A DNA stretch of 64,000 nucleotides from Pseudomonas sp. CFBP13508 (GCF_005233515.1 NZ_QFZZ01000005.1:372001-436000); one strand, 5' to 3'. Counted from the first letter of the stretch, positions 44,732-54,585 are shown. Numbers and translations are program-made. The notes: generated by a model from the letters alone, not told the origin.

Positions 44732-44772
44732 AGTCTTGCCCCTCTTTCATGAATGACTGACGACGAGACCTT

Positions 44773-46680
44773 ATGGCCACTCCCAGCGCTAGTTCTTATA
44801 ACGCCGACGCCATCGAAGTCCTCTCGGGCCTCGACCCGGTGCGCAAACGCCCCGGCATGTACACCGACACCAGTCGGCCGAACCACCTCGCCCAGGAAGT
44901 CATCGACAACAGCGTCGACGAAGCCCTGGCCGGCCACGCCAAATCGGTGCAGGTCATCCTGCACGCCGACCATTCGCTGGAAGTCAGCGACGACGGCCGT
45001 GGCATGCCGGTCGACATTCACCCGGAAGAGGGTGTGTCCGGCGTCGAGCTGATCCTCACCAAGCTGCACGCGGGCGGCAAGTTTTCCAACAAGAATTACC
45101 AGTTCTCCGGCGGTCTGCACGGCGTGGGTATTTCCGTGGTCAACGCGCTGTCCACCGAAGTGCGCGTTCGCGTCAAACGTGACGGCAACGAATACCAGAT
45201 GACCTTCAAGGACGGCTTCAAGGCCTCCGAGCTGGAAATCGTCGGCACCGTCGGCAAGCGCAACACCGGCACCAGCGTGTACTTCGCGCCGGACCCGAAA
45301 TACTTCGACTCACCGAAATTTTCCATCAGCCGCCTCAAGCACGTGCTCAAGGCCAAGGCTGTGTTGTGCCCGGGGCTGCTGGTCAGCTTCGAGGACAAAG
45401 GCACCGGCGAGAAAGTCGAGTGGCATTACGAAGACGGCCTGCGTTCTTATCTGGTTGATGCGGTCAGCGAATTCGAACGTCTGCCGAACGAGCCGTTCTG
45501 CGGCGCTTTCGCCGGTAATAAGGAAGCGGTCGACTGGGCGCTGCTGTGGCTGCCGGAAGGTGGCGACGCGGTGCAGGAAAGCTACGTCAACCTGATCCCG
45601 ACCGCGCAGGGCGGCACGCACGTCAACGGTCTGCGTCAGGGCCTGCTCGATGCGATGCGCGAGTTCTGCGAATTCCGCAGCCTGCTGCCGCGCGGCGTGA
45701 AACTCGCGCCGGAAGACGTCTGGGAGCGCATCGCTTTCGTCTTGTCGATGAAGATGCAGGAACCGCAATTCTCCGGCCAGACCAAAGAGCGTCTGTCTTC
45801 CCGTGAAGCGGCGGCGTTCGTCTCCGGTGTGGTGAAAGACGCTTTCAGCCTGTGGCTCAACGCCAACCCGGAAACCGGTCTGGCCCTGGCCGAACTGGCG
45901 ATCAATAACGCCGGTCGTCGCCTCAAGGCGAGCAAGAAAGTCGAGCGCAAACGCGTCACTCAAGGCCCGGCATTGCCGGGCAAACTGGCTGACTGCGCCG
46001 GGCAGGACCCGATGCGTTCCGAGCTGTTCCTGGTCGAGGGTGACTCCGCCGGCGGTTCGGCCAAGCAAGCGCGGGACAAGGAGTTCCAGGCGATCCTGCC
46101 GTTGCGCGGCAAGATCCTCAACACCTGGGAAGTCGACGGCAGCGAAGTGCTCGCCAGCCAGGAAGTGCACAACATCGCCGTGGCCATCGGCGTCGATCCG
46201 GGCGCGGCGGACATGAGCCAGCTGCGCTACGGCAAGATCTGCATCCTCGCCGACGCCGACTCCGACGGTCTGCACATCGCCACTTTGTTGTGTGCGCTGT
46301 TCGTCCAGCATTTCCGCCCGTTGGTGGATGCCGGTCACGTCTATGTGGCGATGCCGCCGCTGTACCGTATCGACCTCGGCAAAGAGATTTACTACGCCCT
46401 CGACGAGGCCGAGCGCGACGGTATTCTCGATCGCCTGGTGGCCGAGAAGAAACGCGGCAAGCCGCAGGTCACCCGATTCAAGGGTCTGGGCGAAATGAAT
46501 CCGCCGCAACTGCGTGAAACCACCATGGACCCGAACACTCGGCGTCTGGTGCAGTTGACGCTGGGCGAAGACTTCGCCGAAACCTCGGAAATGATGGACA
46601 TGCTGCTGGCGAAGAAACGCGCCGGTGACCGCAAATCCTGGCTGGAATCCAAAGGCAACCTCGCCGAGGTGCTGGCCTGA
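44773..46680 (+). CDS. parE: DNA topoisomerase IV subunit B
   Basis: ATPase subunit of topoisomerase IV, which unlinks daughter chromosomes. It has 635 residues. The GHKL ATP site shows EVIDNSVDEALAG (near 42-54) and GGLHGVGISVVNALS. The TOPRIM domain shows VEGDSAGGSAKQARD (near 417-431) and DADSDG. Its stop overlaps the start of the next gene (TGATG), opening a block that runs through parC. Confidence 0.97.
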   Translation: MATPSASSYNADAIEVLSGLDPVRKRPGMYTDTSRPNHLAQEVIDNSVDEALAGHAKSVQVILHADHSLEVSDDGRGMPVDIHPEEGVSGVELILTKLHAGGKFSNKNYQFSGGLHGVGISVVNALSTEVRVRVKRDGNEYQMTFKDGFKASELEIVGTVGKRNTGTSVYFAPDPKYFDSPKFSISRLKHVLKAKAVLCPGLLVSFEDKGTGEKVEWHYEDGLRSYLVDAVSEFERLPNEPFCGAFAGNKEAVDWALLWLPEGGDAVQESYVNLIPTAQGGTHVNGLRQGLLDAMREFCEFRSLLPRGVKLAPEDVWERIAFVLSMKMQEPQFSGQTKERLSSREAAAFVSGVVKDAFSLWLNANPETGLALAELAINNAGRRLKASKKVERKRVTQGPALPGKLADCAGQDPMRSELFLVEGDSAGGSAKQARDKEFQAILPLRGKILNTWEVDGSEVLASQEVHNIAVAIGVDPGAADMSQLRYGKICILADADSDGLHIATLLCALFVQHFRPLVDAGHVYVAMPPLYRIDLGKEIYYALDEAERDGILDRLVAEKKRGKPQVTRFKGLGEMNPPQLRETTMDPNTRRLVQLTLGEDFAETSEMMDMLLAKKRAGDRKSWLESKGNLAEVLA

Positions 46681-47669
46681 TGCAGTTTGGCTGGGCCTTG
46701 GCGGGTGCGTTGCTGCTGAGTGCGCTGAGCGTGTCGGCCGAGCCGCTGCAACAATTGCGGCTGCTTTCCGAACACCCGGTCGAAGGCATGCGCGGCGGTA
46801 ACCTGTCGGGTCTGGCCATGTGCGGCAATGAGCTGTGGACGGTTTCCGATCGCGATGACGAGCAGATCTATCGGCTCGATACCCGTGATCCGGTCTGGCA
46901 GGCGCAAACCGTGCACATCGACGTGCCGCCCGTGCCGGAGAGCGGCTTGCCGTGGGGTTTGAGTTCGCGCACCTGGGCTGCATCGTTCATTCGCGGTGGC
47001 GATCTGGATTTTGAGGGCATCAGTTGCGACAGCGTAGGCAATCGCTACATCGTCAGTGAGGCCCATGCGGCGGTGTTGCAGGTGCCGGTCAGTGGCCCGG
47101 CGAACTGGCTGAAAATCTCGCCGCTGCTGGTTCGCGAAGCGCGGGCGAGCGGCCTGCTGCTGAAGTTCAATTCGATCTTCGAAGGCCTGGCGATCAACCC
47201 GGCCGGTGATCAGATATGGCTGGCCGCCGAACGGCAAAAGCGCGGTTTGCTGCTGATCAAGCGCCAGCAGACGGTGTGGGATTGTGACGGTCGCTGTGTG
47301 CTGCTCAGTGAGGGCGGCAAGGAGATGCAGCCGCCACAGTTTCCGAAAGCGAAAGCGGTTCATCGCGACTTTTCCGACATTTCGTTGTTTAACGGCAAGC
47401 TGTTTACCCTTGAACGCAACGCTTTCGAGATCTGCCGTCGCGATGCACAGACGGCCAAAGTCGAGCAATGCTGGTCGTATGCCGGCGAACTGTTGCAGGA
47501 ACAACGTCGCTACTCGCAGAACTACGGACTGGAGGAAGCGCTGATCATTGATGCCGAAGGTGCGTGGATCGGCGTCGACAACAATTTTGGCCCGCGTGCT
47601 GATGGCGAAGTCCGCCCGGTGGTCTGGCGCTTTGCCGCGCCGGACGGTGGCTGGAGTGCCAGGCCATGA
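46680..47669 (+). CDS. Exported esterase-like phytase domain protein
   Basis: A 329-residue protein with signal peptide MQFGWALAGALLLSALSVSA, so periplasmic or outer-membrane facing. The rest has repeated beta-propeller-like segments (SGLAMCGNELWTVSDRDDE; DLDFEGISCDSVGNRYIVSE) typical of esterase-like phytase/DUF proteins. It overlaps parE by one base and the next gene by ATGA. The link to topoisomerase genes is positional and conserved in Pseudomonas. Substrate unknown. Confidence 0.82.
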   Translation: MQFGWALAGALLLSALSVSAEPLQQLRLLSEHPVEGMRGGNLSGLAMCGNELWTVSDRDDEQIYRLDTRDPVWQAQTVHIDVPPVPESGLPWGLSSRTWAASFIRGGDLDFEGISCDSVGNRYIVSEAHAAVLQVPVSGPANWLKISPLLVREARASGLLLKFNSIFEGLAINPAGDQIWLAAERQKRGLLLIKRQQTVWDCDGRCVLLSEGGKEMQPPQFPKAKAVHRDFSDISLFNGKLFTLERNAFEICRRDAQTAKVEQCWSYAGELLQEQRRYSQNYGLEEALIIDAEGAWIGVDNNFGPRADGEVRPVVWRFAAPDGGWSARP

Positions 47670-48190
47670 GCCAGCAACCGCCGGGCAAGCGTGCCGGTCG
47701 GGTGTTGATGATCCTCGCCTGGTGCGCGGCGCTGTTTCTCGCGACGCGGTTTTTCGGTCAGTGGGAACAGCGCCAGCAGAACCCGAATATCGTGGTCACG
47801 TCGGAGCAGGGCGAAGGTTTTATCGAAGTGAAACTGGCGAGCAATGCCCAAGGGCATTTTGTCGCCAGCGGCCAGATCAACGGCGAACCGGTCGAGTTCA
47901 TGCTCGACACCGGCGCGACCGATGTGGCGATCCCGGCGGATCTGGCCAAGCGTTTGAAGCTGCAAGAAGGTTTCGGCGTGACCCTGAGCACGGCCAACGG
48001 CCTGAGCCAGGGCTATCGAACGAAGATTGCCCGCCTGCAATTGGGCGACATCGTCCTGCGCGATGTCCGCGCACTGGTGGCGCCGGGGCTGCATGGCGAT
48101 CAGGTGCTGCTCGGCATGAGCGCTCTGAACAAACTTGAATTTACCCAGCGCGGTGGCACCATGCTGCTGCGCCAGACAACGAACCGATGA
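47666..48190 (+). CDS. Membrane-anchored retropepsin-like aspartic protease
   Basis: A 174-residue single-domain aspartyl protease. The N-terminal membrane helix lies near residues 13-29, then FMLDTGATDVAIP carries the catalytic Asp81 of the DTG triad. GLHGDQVLLGMSALNKLEF is the closing family motif. It must dimerise to form an active site, facing the periplasm. It is coupled to the phytase-like gene by ATGA and lies 7 bp before parC. Confidence 0.9.
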   Translation: MSQQPPGKRAGRVLMILAWCAALFLATRFFGQWEQRQQNPNIVVTSEQGEGFIEVKLASNAQGHFVASGQINGEPVEFMLDTGATDVAIPADLAKRLKLQEGFGVTLSTANGLSQGYRTKIARLQLGDIVLRDVRALVAPGLHGDQVLLGMSALNKLEFTQRGGTMLLRQTTNR

Positions 48191-48197
48191 GGCCCGC

Positions 48198-50462
48198 ATG
48201 AGCGACTCCCTTGATCTCAGCCTGGACGGTGTAGAACGCCGATCGCTGGCTGACTTCACCGAAAATGCCTACCTCAACTACTCCATGTACGTGATCATGG
48301 ACCGTGCCTTGCCGCATATCGGCGACGGCCTGAAACCGGTACAGCGGCGTATCGTCTACGCCATGAGCGAGCTGGGGCTGGACGCCGATTCCAAGCACAA
48401 GAAATCGGCGCGTACCGTCGGCGACGTGCTCGGCAAGTTCCATCCCCACGGCGATTCGGCGTGCTACGAAGCGATGGTGCTGATGGCGCAGCCGTTCAGC
48501 TATCGCTACACGCTGGTCGACGGCCAGGGCAACTGGGGTGCGCCGGATGATCCCAAGTCCTTCGCCGCCATGCGTTACACCGAAGCGCGGTTGTCGCGCT
48601 ATTCCGAAGTGCTGCTCAGCGAGCTGGGCCAGGGCACCGCTGACTGGGGGCCGAACTTCGACGGCACCCTGCAGGAGCCGCTGGTATTACCGGCGCGCCT
48701 GCCGAACATTCTGCTCAACGGCACCACGGGTATCGCCGTGGGCATGGCCACCGATGTGCCGCCGCACAACCTGCGTGAAGTCGCCACCGCCTGCGTGCGT
48801 CTGCTCGATGAGCCGAAAGCCACGGTCGAACAGCTCTGCGAGCATATTCAAGGCCCGGACTATCCGACCGAAGCGGAAATCATCACGCCGCGTGCCGACC
48901 TACTGAAGATGTACGAAACCGGCAAAGGCTCGGTGCGCATGCGCGCCGTGTGCCACGTCGAGGACGGCGACATCATCGTTACCGCGCTGCCGCATCAGGT
49001 CTCCGGCGCCAAAGTGCTGGAGCAGATTGCCGCGCTGATGCAGGCCAAACCGTCGAAAGCGCCGCAGATCGCCGATCTGCGTGACGAATCCGACCACGAA
49101 AACCCCTGCCGCATCGTAATCATTCCGGTCAACAGCCGCGTCGATCACGAAGCGCTGATGCAGCACCTGTTCGCCAGCACCGAGCTGGAGTCGACCTACC
49201 GGGTCAACGTCAACATCATCGGTCTGGACGGCAAGCCGCAGCTGAAAAACCTGCGCGCGCTGCTGGTCGAATGGCTGGAATTCCGCGTGCTGACCGTGCG
49301 CCGCCGCCTGCAATTCCGCCTCGACAAGGTCGAGCGTCGTCTGCACCTGTTGGACGGTTTGTTGATTGCCTACCTCAACCTGGATGAAGTGATCCACATC
49401 ATCCGTACCGAGGAACATCCGAAAGCCAAACTGATCGAGCGTTTCGCCCTCAGCGAGATTCAGGCCGACTACATCCTCGACACCCGCCTGCGTCAGTTGG
49501 CGCGACTGGAAGAAATGAAGCTGCGCGATGAGCAGGATGAACTGCTCAAGGAACAAGCCAAGCTGCAAGCTCTGCTGGGCAGCGAAGCCAAGCTGAAAAA
49601 ACTGGTGCGCACCGAGCTGCTCAAAGACGCCGAAACCTACGGCGACGACCGTCGTTCGCCAATCGTCGAACGCGCCGAAGCCAAGGCGCTGAGCGAACAC
49701 GATCTGCTGCCGAACGAGAAAGTCACTGTCGTGCTGTCGGAAAAAGGCTGGGTGCGTTCGGCCAAGGGCCATGACATCGACGCCACCGGTCTGTCGTACA
49801 AGGCCGGCGATGGCTTCAAGACCTCGGCGGCGGGGCGCTCCAACCAATTTGTCGTGTTCATCGACTCCACCGGCCGCAGCTATTCGGTTGCTGCGCATAC
49901 CTTGCCGTCGGCCCGTGGTCAGGGCGAACCGTTGACCGGCCGTCTGACGCCGCCACCGGGCGCCTCGTTCGAATGCGTGCTGATGCCTGAAGACGATGCG
50001 CTGTACGTGATTGCCTCCGATGCCGGTTATGGCTTCGTGGTCAAAGGCGAAGACCTGCAAGCGAAGAACAAGGCTGGCAAGGCGCTGTTGAGCTTGCCGA
50101 ACAACGCCAAGGTCATCGCGCCGCGCCCTGTGGCCGATCGTGAGCAGAACTGGCTGGCCTCGGTCACGACCGAAGGTCGCCTGCTGATCTTCAAAATCAG
50201 CGATCTGCCACAATTGGGTAAGGGCAAAGGCAACAAGATCATCGGTATATCCGGTGAGCGCGTGGCCAGTCGCGAAGAATATGTCACGGACATCGCCGTC
50301 CTGCCGGAAGGCGCCACCCTGGTGTTGCAGGCTGGCAAACGGACCCTGTCACTGAAAGCCGACGACCTCGAGCACTACAAAGGTGAGCGTGGACGGCGCG
50401 GAAACAAACTTCCGCGGGGCTTCCAGAGGGTGGATGCGCTGCTCGTCGAAAACCTCAATTAG
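48198..50462 (+). CDS. parC: DNA topoisomerase IV subunit A
   Basis: DNA-cleaving subunit of topoisomerase IV. It has 754 residues from ATG 48198; a longer frame overlaps the protease gene. The quinolone-resistance region reads HPHGDSACYEAM with Ser87 and Glu91, the susceptible type. The catalytic Tyr is Tyr127 in AAMRYTEARLS. The C-terminal beta-pinwheel repeats run from about 490. It is transcribed with parE and the two intervening genes. Confidence 0.97.
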   Translation: MSDSLDLSLDGVERRSLADFTENAYLNYSMYVIMDRALPHIGDGLKPVQRRIVYAMSELGLDADSKHKKSARTVGDVLGKFHPHGDSACYEAMVLMAQPFSYRYTLVDGQGNWGAPDDPKSFAAMRYTEARLSRYSEVLLSELGQGTADWGPNFDGTLQEPLVLPARLPNILLNGTTGIAVGMATDVPPHNLREVATACVRLLDEPKATVEQLCEHIQGPDYPTEAEIITPRADLLKMYETGKGSVRMRAVCHVEDGDIIVTALPHQVSGAKVLEQIAALMQAKPSKAPQIADLRDESDHENPCRIVIIPVNSRVDHEALMQHLFASTELESTYRVNVNIIGLDGKPQLKNLRALLVEWLEFRVLTVRRRLQFRLDKVERRLHLLDGLLIAYLNLDEVIHIIRTEEHPKAKLIERFALSEIQADYILDTRLRQLARLEEMKLRDEQDELLKEQAKLQALLGSEAKLKKLVRTELLKDAETYGDDRRSPIVERAEAKALSEHDLLPNEKVTVVLSEKGWVRSAKGHDIDATGLSYKAGDGFKTSAAGRSNQFVVFIDSTGRSYSVAAHTLPSARGQGEPLTGRLTPPPGASFECVLMPEDDALYVIASDAGYGFVVKGEDLQAKNKAGKALLSLPNNAKVIAPRPVADREQNWLASVTTEGRLLIFKISDLPQLGKGKGNKIIGISGERVASREEYVTDIAVLPEGATLVLQAGKRTLSLKADDLEHYKGERGRRGNKLPRGFQRVDALLVENLN

Positions 50463-50647
50463 ACGAGAACGCCTTACTAGAGCGTTCGATCTGCGATTAA
50501 ACGCGTAGATCGACGCTTTGGCGCTGGAGTCGGAACGCATATTCACGGATGATATGGCCTTTCAAGCGCCGGCGTGGCCGAGCGTTCTTCATATTTATTG
50601 AGTATTTTCACTGTGGTCAGCCTTGTGGCGGCCACCTGGACGGGATG

Positions 50648-51358
50648 ATGACTGCTCTACGCCCCCTTATTTTGTTGCTCGCCGGCGTTCTTGGCCTGGC
50701 GGGTTGCAGCGTTCACCAGCCGGTGTCGCTGTACCAACTGGACAGCGGAAGTCCGGTTCAGCCTGCGCAAAGCGCGGGCATGGCGGTTTTGCTGGGGCCG
50801 GTAGTCGTTGCCGATTACCTTCAGCGTGAGACCCTGCTGCAACGTCAACCGGACGGCAGCCTGCAAGCGGCGACCGACGGTCGTTGGGCTGGCAGCCTTT
50901 CGTCGGATATCGATCAGTTGCTGATGCGTCAGGTCGCCGGTCACCTGGACAGCCAGCGTGTGGTACTGGCGCCTGCTACCGCCGGGTTCACGCCGGATGT
51001 GCAGGTGTTGCTGACCATCACCCGTCTGGATTCCGGGGCAAAACAGCCGGCGATTCTCGATGCGCAGTGGCGTTTGATCGATCGTCGCGGCAAGGTGCGA
51101 GATAATCGCATCATTCACCTGCAGGAAACGCACGCCGGCAGCACCGCGTCCCAGGTGCAGGCGCAGGGGATTCTGTTGCAGCGTCTGGCCGAGCAGCTGT
51201 CGGTGGCGCTCAAGCCACTGGCCAACCAGCCGCCAGTGGCCGAGGCACCGCGCAAGGCCGCGCCGAAACCCGCAGCGCCAGCGGCGGATGCCGAGAAGCA
51301 GCCGAAGATTCCGATGGCCTCGCCGATTCGTACCGATATGGAAGTGTTTCGCTTCTGA
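50648..51358 (+). CDS. PqiC-like ABC transport auxiliary lipoprotein
   Basis: A 236-residue lipoprotein. MTALRPLILLLAGVLGLAGC has lipobox LAGC with the acylated Cys near 20. The DUF330/PqiC pattern follows (YQLDSGS; VVVADYLQRETLLQRQPDGS; residues 35-75). Such proteins join MCE-type lipid transport across the envelope, but no MCE genes are adjacent. An Ala/Pro/Lys-rich tail starts near 195. Two ATGs are adjacent (50645, 50648); GGACGGG lies before them. The gap from parC (185 bp) shows nothing clear. Confidence 0.82.
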   Translation: MTALRPLILLLAGVLGLAGCSVHQPVSLYQLDSGSPVQPAQSAGMAVLLGPVVVADYLQRETLLQRQPDGSLQAATDGRWAGSLSSDIDQLLMRQVAGHLDSQRVVLAPATAGFTPDVQVLLTITRLDSGAKQPAILDAQWRLIDRRGKVRDNRIIHLQETHAGSTASQVQAQGILLQRLAEQLSVALKPLANQPPVAEAPRKAAPKPAAPAADAEKQPKIPMASPIRTDMEVFRF

Positions 51359-51378
51359 GGCTGGAACGCGTCAGAACA

Positions 51379-51404
51379 GAGCCCGCCTTGTGCGGGCTTT
51401 GTTG
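51379..51404 (+). terminator. Rho-independent terminator after the PqiC-like gene
   Basis: AGCCCGC, loop CTTG(T) and GCGGGCTTTGTTGT form a strong GC stem followed by T-rich sequence, 20 bp after the stop codon. Confidence 0.85.
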
Positions 51405-51433
51405 TGTCTGGAGGTGGGGTGGAAGATCCAAAG

Positions 51434-51619
51434 CCCCTCACCCTAACCCTCTCCCGGAGGGAGAGGGGACCGATTGGGGGATATTCGAGAGCTACACCGA
51501 CGTGAACGCGCGGAGGTGAATCCATAATCGCCAAGATCTGTCAGGTCGACATATGGCGCCAGACACCTCGGTCGGTCCCCTCTCCCTCCGGGAGAGGGCT
51601 AGGGTGAGGGGCTTTTCAG
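51434..51619. repeat. Dispersed CCCTCTCCCTCCGGGAGAGGG repeat, copy 2
   Basis: CCCTCACCCTAACCCTCTCCCGGAGGGAGAGGG opens and CCCTCTCCCTCCGGGAGAGGGCTAGGGTGAGGG closes the element as an inverted pair about 186 bp long. The middle shares GATATTCGAGAGCTACACCGAC (inverted) with the 43.6-kb array. It occupies the gap between two convergent genes. Confidence 0.88.
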
Positions 51620-51650
51620 GGATGCGCACGATTCCAATAACACCGCGCAC

Positions 51651-51688
51651 AAAAAAGCCCGCAGACAATCACTCGTCTGCGGGCTTTT
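51651..51688. terminator. Bidirectional terminator
   Basis: AAAAAAGCCCGCAGAC, an 8-nt loop and GTCTGCGGGCTTTT: a 12-bp GC-rich stem with A and T runs on both sides, 18 bp past the end of the Smp/AhpA gene (minus strand). It can stop transcription from either side. Confidence 0.9.
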
Positions 51689-51705
51689 GCGTACGGGCCT
51701 AAGCC

Positions 51706-53217
51706 TTACGCCCGGCGCTCATGCATCCGCGCCAGTTGCCGTTCCAGCATCGACGGATACGGCTCCATCAACCGCTCCACACAGCAAGCGCCCTCAGGGC
51801 TGGCGATCGGCCGGATCCGCGCACGCTGGCGGATCAACGCGTCATCGCTGATCTTGCGTTCAACCAGCAGCAGATTGCGGCTGTGTTGCGACAAGGCCAG
51901 TGCATCCTGAGCCGAATCGGTCAGCAGCAGATCAATCTGGCTCAGACCGAACAACTCATCGCCCAAGGTCAGGCCCAACTGCAATTGCAGGGTGATGCCG
52001 CTGTCCGCGACCTCGATCTGCAACTGGTGCCCAAGCGCGCGCAGCAGTTCGCCGCAGCAGATGGCATTGGTCAGGTAATCGTCGCCGCAATCTTCGGTGT
52101 GGAACAGCAACAGCGTGCTGCCATCGTTGAGGGTTTCGATTTCGCCCTGATACAGCGAAGCAGCCTGCTCAAGGCAGTCGCGATAGCGTTCCTGCAATTC
52201 TTCCAGACGTGCGCGAGGCAAACGACGCAATTGTTCCTGCGAGCCCAGTTGCACGGCCAGTACGGCAGTGTGCTGTGGCACGTCAGGGCTCGGTTTGCGC
52301 GTGAGCGGTTGGACGGCGCCATTGAGCGATTCGTCGCGCAGCTCGGCGAAGGCGTCATCATCGTCATCGTCTTCGACCGTGCTGACCAAATGACGCGGCG
52401 CCGGTTTCTTCGCGGCCAGCGGGCGGCTTTCGTCGAAACTTGGATCGCGCAGGTTACGCACTTCGAATTCCGGCTCGTCTTCTTCCTCGGCGAATTCCGG
52501 CTCGGGTTCGGGCTCAGGCTCCGGTTCCGGGGCGTAGCTGGCGTGCAGCTGGCGCGCCAGATCGCCGATTTCATCCTGGCGATCGATGCCCGGTGTATGC
52601 GCGTCGATGCGGCGCAGCCACACACGCAATTGCAGCAACGGCGTCGACAGATAACGGCCCATGCGCAGGCTCAGGGCCAGCGACAGTGCCAGCAGAATCG
52701 CGCTCAGAATGCCCATGCTTTGCAGGCTGATGGTCATTGGCTGCTGGAACTGATCCATGTCCAGGCTGATGCGCAGTTGCCCGGCCGTCACGTCCTGGAA
52801 AGTGATCTTGCTCTCGTACATGCCCTCCGCTTCGCCCAGCAGGCTGTGCTTGGGACGCTGACCGGACTCGGCGAGGATGCGGTTGTCCACACTGTAGATT
52901 GCCGCGTGGGCGACCAGTTTGTTCTTGGTCAGATTGTTGAGCAGCACGTTGAGGCTGAGGATGTCGTTGGACACCAGCAGCTCGGTGGCGGAGGTGGCGG
53001 TCTGCGTGGTCAGGCTTTCGCCCAGCGCATCGGCCTGCTCGTGCATGGCCTGCTTGAATTGCAGCCCCATCACCCCGGCATAGATCACCAGGGCCAGAGC
53101 GACCAGGATCACGTTGTGGCTGGCAATGCGCAATGCAATCGGTACACGGCGATGGCGCAGTGCACGGAAGATCAGCAGGAAGAAGTTATCGGTTTTGACT
53201 GGCGTGGGCCGGTTCAC
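51706..53217 (-). CDS. Smp/AhpA (YtjB) family membrane protein with cyclase-like C-terminal domain
   Basis: A 503-residue inner-membrane protein from GTG 53217 (VNRPTPVKTDNFFLL). Helices near 35-51 and 167-186 flank a periplasmic sensor-like domain, then a HAMP-like segment (187-229), an EP repeat (about 230-241), an acidic linker with six Asp (near 283-288), and a globular domain at about 317-474. That domain follows the order of a class III nucleotide cyclase (NDGSTLLLFH; LQLGLTLGDELFG; LLTDSAQDALAL) but lacks the metal Asp at its start. It is divergent from serB, as smp/ytjB is in E. coli. The role is unknown. Confidence 0.8.
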   Translation of the reverse strand: MNRPTPVKTDNFFLLIFRALRHRRVPIALRIASHNVILVALALVIYAGVMGLQFKQAMHEQADALGESLTTQTATSATELLVSNDILSLNVLLNNLTKNKLVAHAAIYSVDNRILAESGQRPKHSLLGEAEGMYESKITFQDVTAGQLRISLDMDQFQQPMTISLQSMGILSAILLALSLALSLRMGRYLSTPLLQLRVWLRRIDAHTPGIDRQDEIGDLARQLHASYAPEPEPEPEPEPEFAEEEDEPEFEVRNLRDPSFDESRPLAAKKPAPRHLVSTVEDDDDDDAFAELRDESLNGAVQPLTRKPSPDVPQHTAVLAVQLGSQEQLRRLPRARLEELQERYRDCLEQAASLYQGEIETLNDGSTLLLFHTEDCGDDYLTNAICCGELLRALGHQLQIEVADSGITLQLQLGLTLGDELFGLSQIDLLLTDSAQDALALSQHSRNLLLVERKISDDALIRQRARIRPIASPEGACCVERLMEPYPSMLERQLARMHERRA

Positions 53218-53351
53218 TTGAGCTCGGCTCTTTGTCCGTGAAGTTGACGCGCAGTATAGCGACAGGCCCCAGACCGGCAAAGCGCTCGCGGTGCCCGATG
53301 GTCACTGAAAGTGGGTAGAATGCGGTTTTTTTCCAGTTGCGGGGGTGCGCG

Positions 53352-54566
53352 TTGCGCGAAATCGTCCTGATAAACATCACGGGAGTCGACCGTCCGGGTC
53401 TGACGGCGGCCATCACCGGTGTTCTGGCACAAGGTGGTGTGAACATTCTCGACATCGGTCAGGCGGTGATCCACGACACCCTGTCGTTCGGCATCCTGGT
53501 TGAAATTCCCGATTCCGAACAGGGCAAGTCAGTGCTCAAGGACATCCTGTTCAAGGGCTACGAACTGGATCAGCAAGTGCGCTTCACCCCGGTATCCGAA
53601 GAGGATTACCAGCAATGGGTGGGCAATCAGGGCAAGAAGCGCCACATCGTTACCCTGCTGACGCGAAAAGTCACCGCCGGCCAATTGCAGGCAGTCAGCG
53701 CAATTACCGCCAAATATGGCCTGAACATCGACCATATCGACCGTCTGTCGGGGCGCATGCCGCTGGACACACCGGCCGACAAGGGCAAGGGCTGCATCGA
53801 GTTTTCCGTGCGCGGTGAAGCGGCCGATCCGCAGGCCTTGCGCGCCGAATTCCTCAGCGTTGCCCAGGAATTGAACGTCGATATCGCCTTCCAGGAAGAT
53901 TCGCTGTTCCGTCGCAACCGGCGACTGGCCGTGTTCGACATGGACTCGACGCTGATCGAAGCGGAAGTCATCGATGAGCTGGCCAAGGCGGCCGGTGTGG
54001 GTGATCGTGTTTCGGAAATCACCGAGCGCGCCATGGCCGGCGAACTGGATTTCCGCGCCAGCTTCAAGGAGCGTCTGGCGCTGCTCAAGGGCCTCGACGT
54101 CAGCGTGCTCGACTCGATCGGCGCCTCGCTGCGCCTGACCGAAGGCGCCGAAACCCTGTTCGCCGAACTCAAGCGCCTCGGCTACAAAACCGCCATCCTG
54201 TCCGGCGGCTTCACTTATTTCGCCAAGCAGCTGCAAGCCAGGCTTGGCATCGACTACGTGTTTGCCAACGAGCTGGAAGTGGTCGACGGCAAGTGCACCG
54301 GCGTGGCGATCGAGCCGATTGTCGATGCGCAGCGCAAGGCTGACTTGCTCAAGGAACTGGCGCACAAGGAAGGTCTGCGTCTGGAGCAGACCATTGCCGT
54401 CGGCGATGGCGCCAACGACTTGCCGATGCTGGCGATTGCCGGGCTGGGCGTGGCGTTCCGCGCCAAGCCGCTGGTCAAGCAGTCGGCGAAGCAGGCGATT
54501 TCAACGCTGGGGCTGGATGGCGTGTTGTATCTGCTGGGCTTCCGCGATCGCGACGGGCAGCTCTGA
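53352..54566 (+). CDS. serB: Phosphoserine phosphatase
   Basis: Final step of serine synthesis. It has 404 residues from TTG 53352 (REIVLINITGVDRPGLTAAI), with GGGGG just upstream. Two N-terminal ACT domains (about 1-90 and 95-170) precede the HAD phosphatase with FDMDSTLIEAE (nucleophile Asp near 201), SGGFTYF and GDGANDLPML. The long ACT-containing form is usual in Pseudomonas. It is followed by a REP hairpin. Confidence 0.96.
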   Translation: MREIVLINITGVDRPGLTAAITGVLAQGGVNILDIGQAVIHDTLSFGILVEIPDSEQGKSVLKDILFKGYELDQQVRFTPVSEEDYQQWVGNQGKKRHIVTLLTRKVTAGQLQAVSAITAKYGLNIDHIDRLSGRMPLDTPADKGKGCIEFSVRGEAADPQALRAEFLSVAQELNVDIAFQEDSLFRRNRRLAVFDMDSTLIEAEVIDELAKAAGVGDRVSEITERAMAGELDFRASFKERLALLKGLDVSVLDSIGASLRLTEGAETLFAELKRLGYKTAILSGGFTYFAKQLQARLGIDYVFANELEVVDGKCTGVAIEPIVDAQRKADLLKELAHKEGLRLEQTIAVGDGANDLPMLAIAGLGVAFRAKPLVKQSAKQAISTLGLDGVLYLLGFRDRDGQL

Positions 54567-54585
54567 GATCTCCATAAGCTGATCT

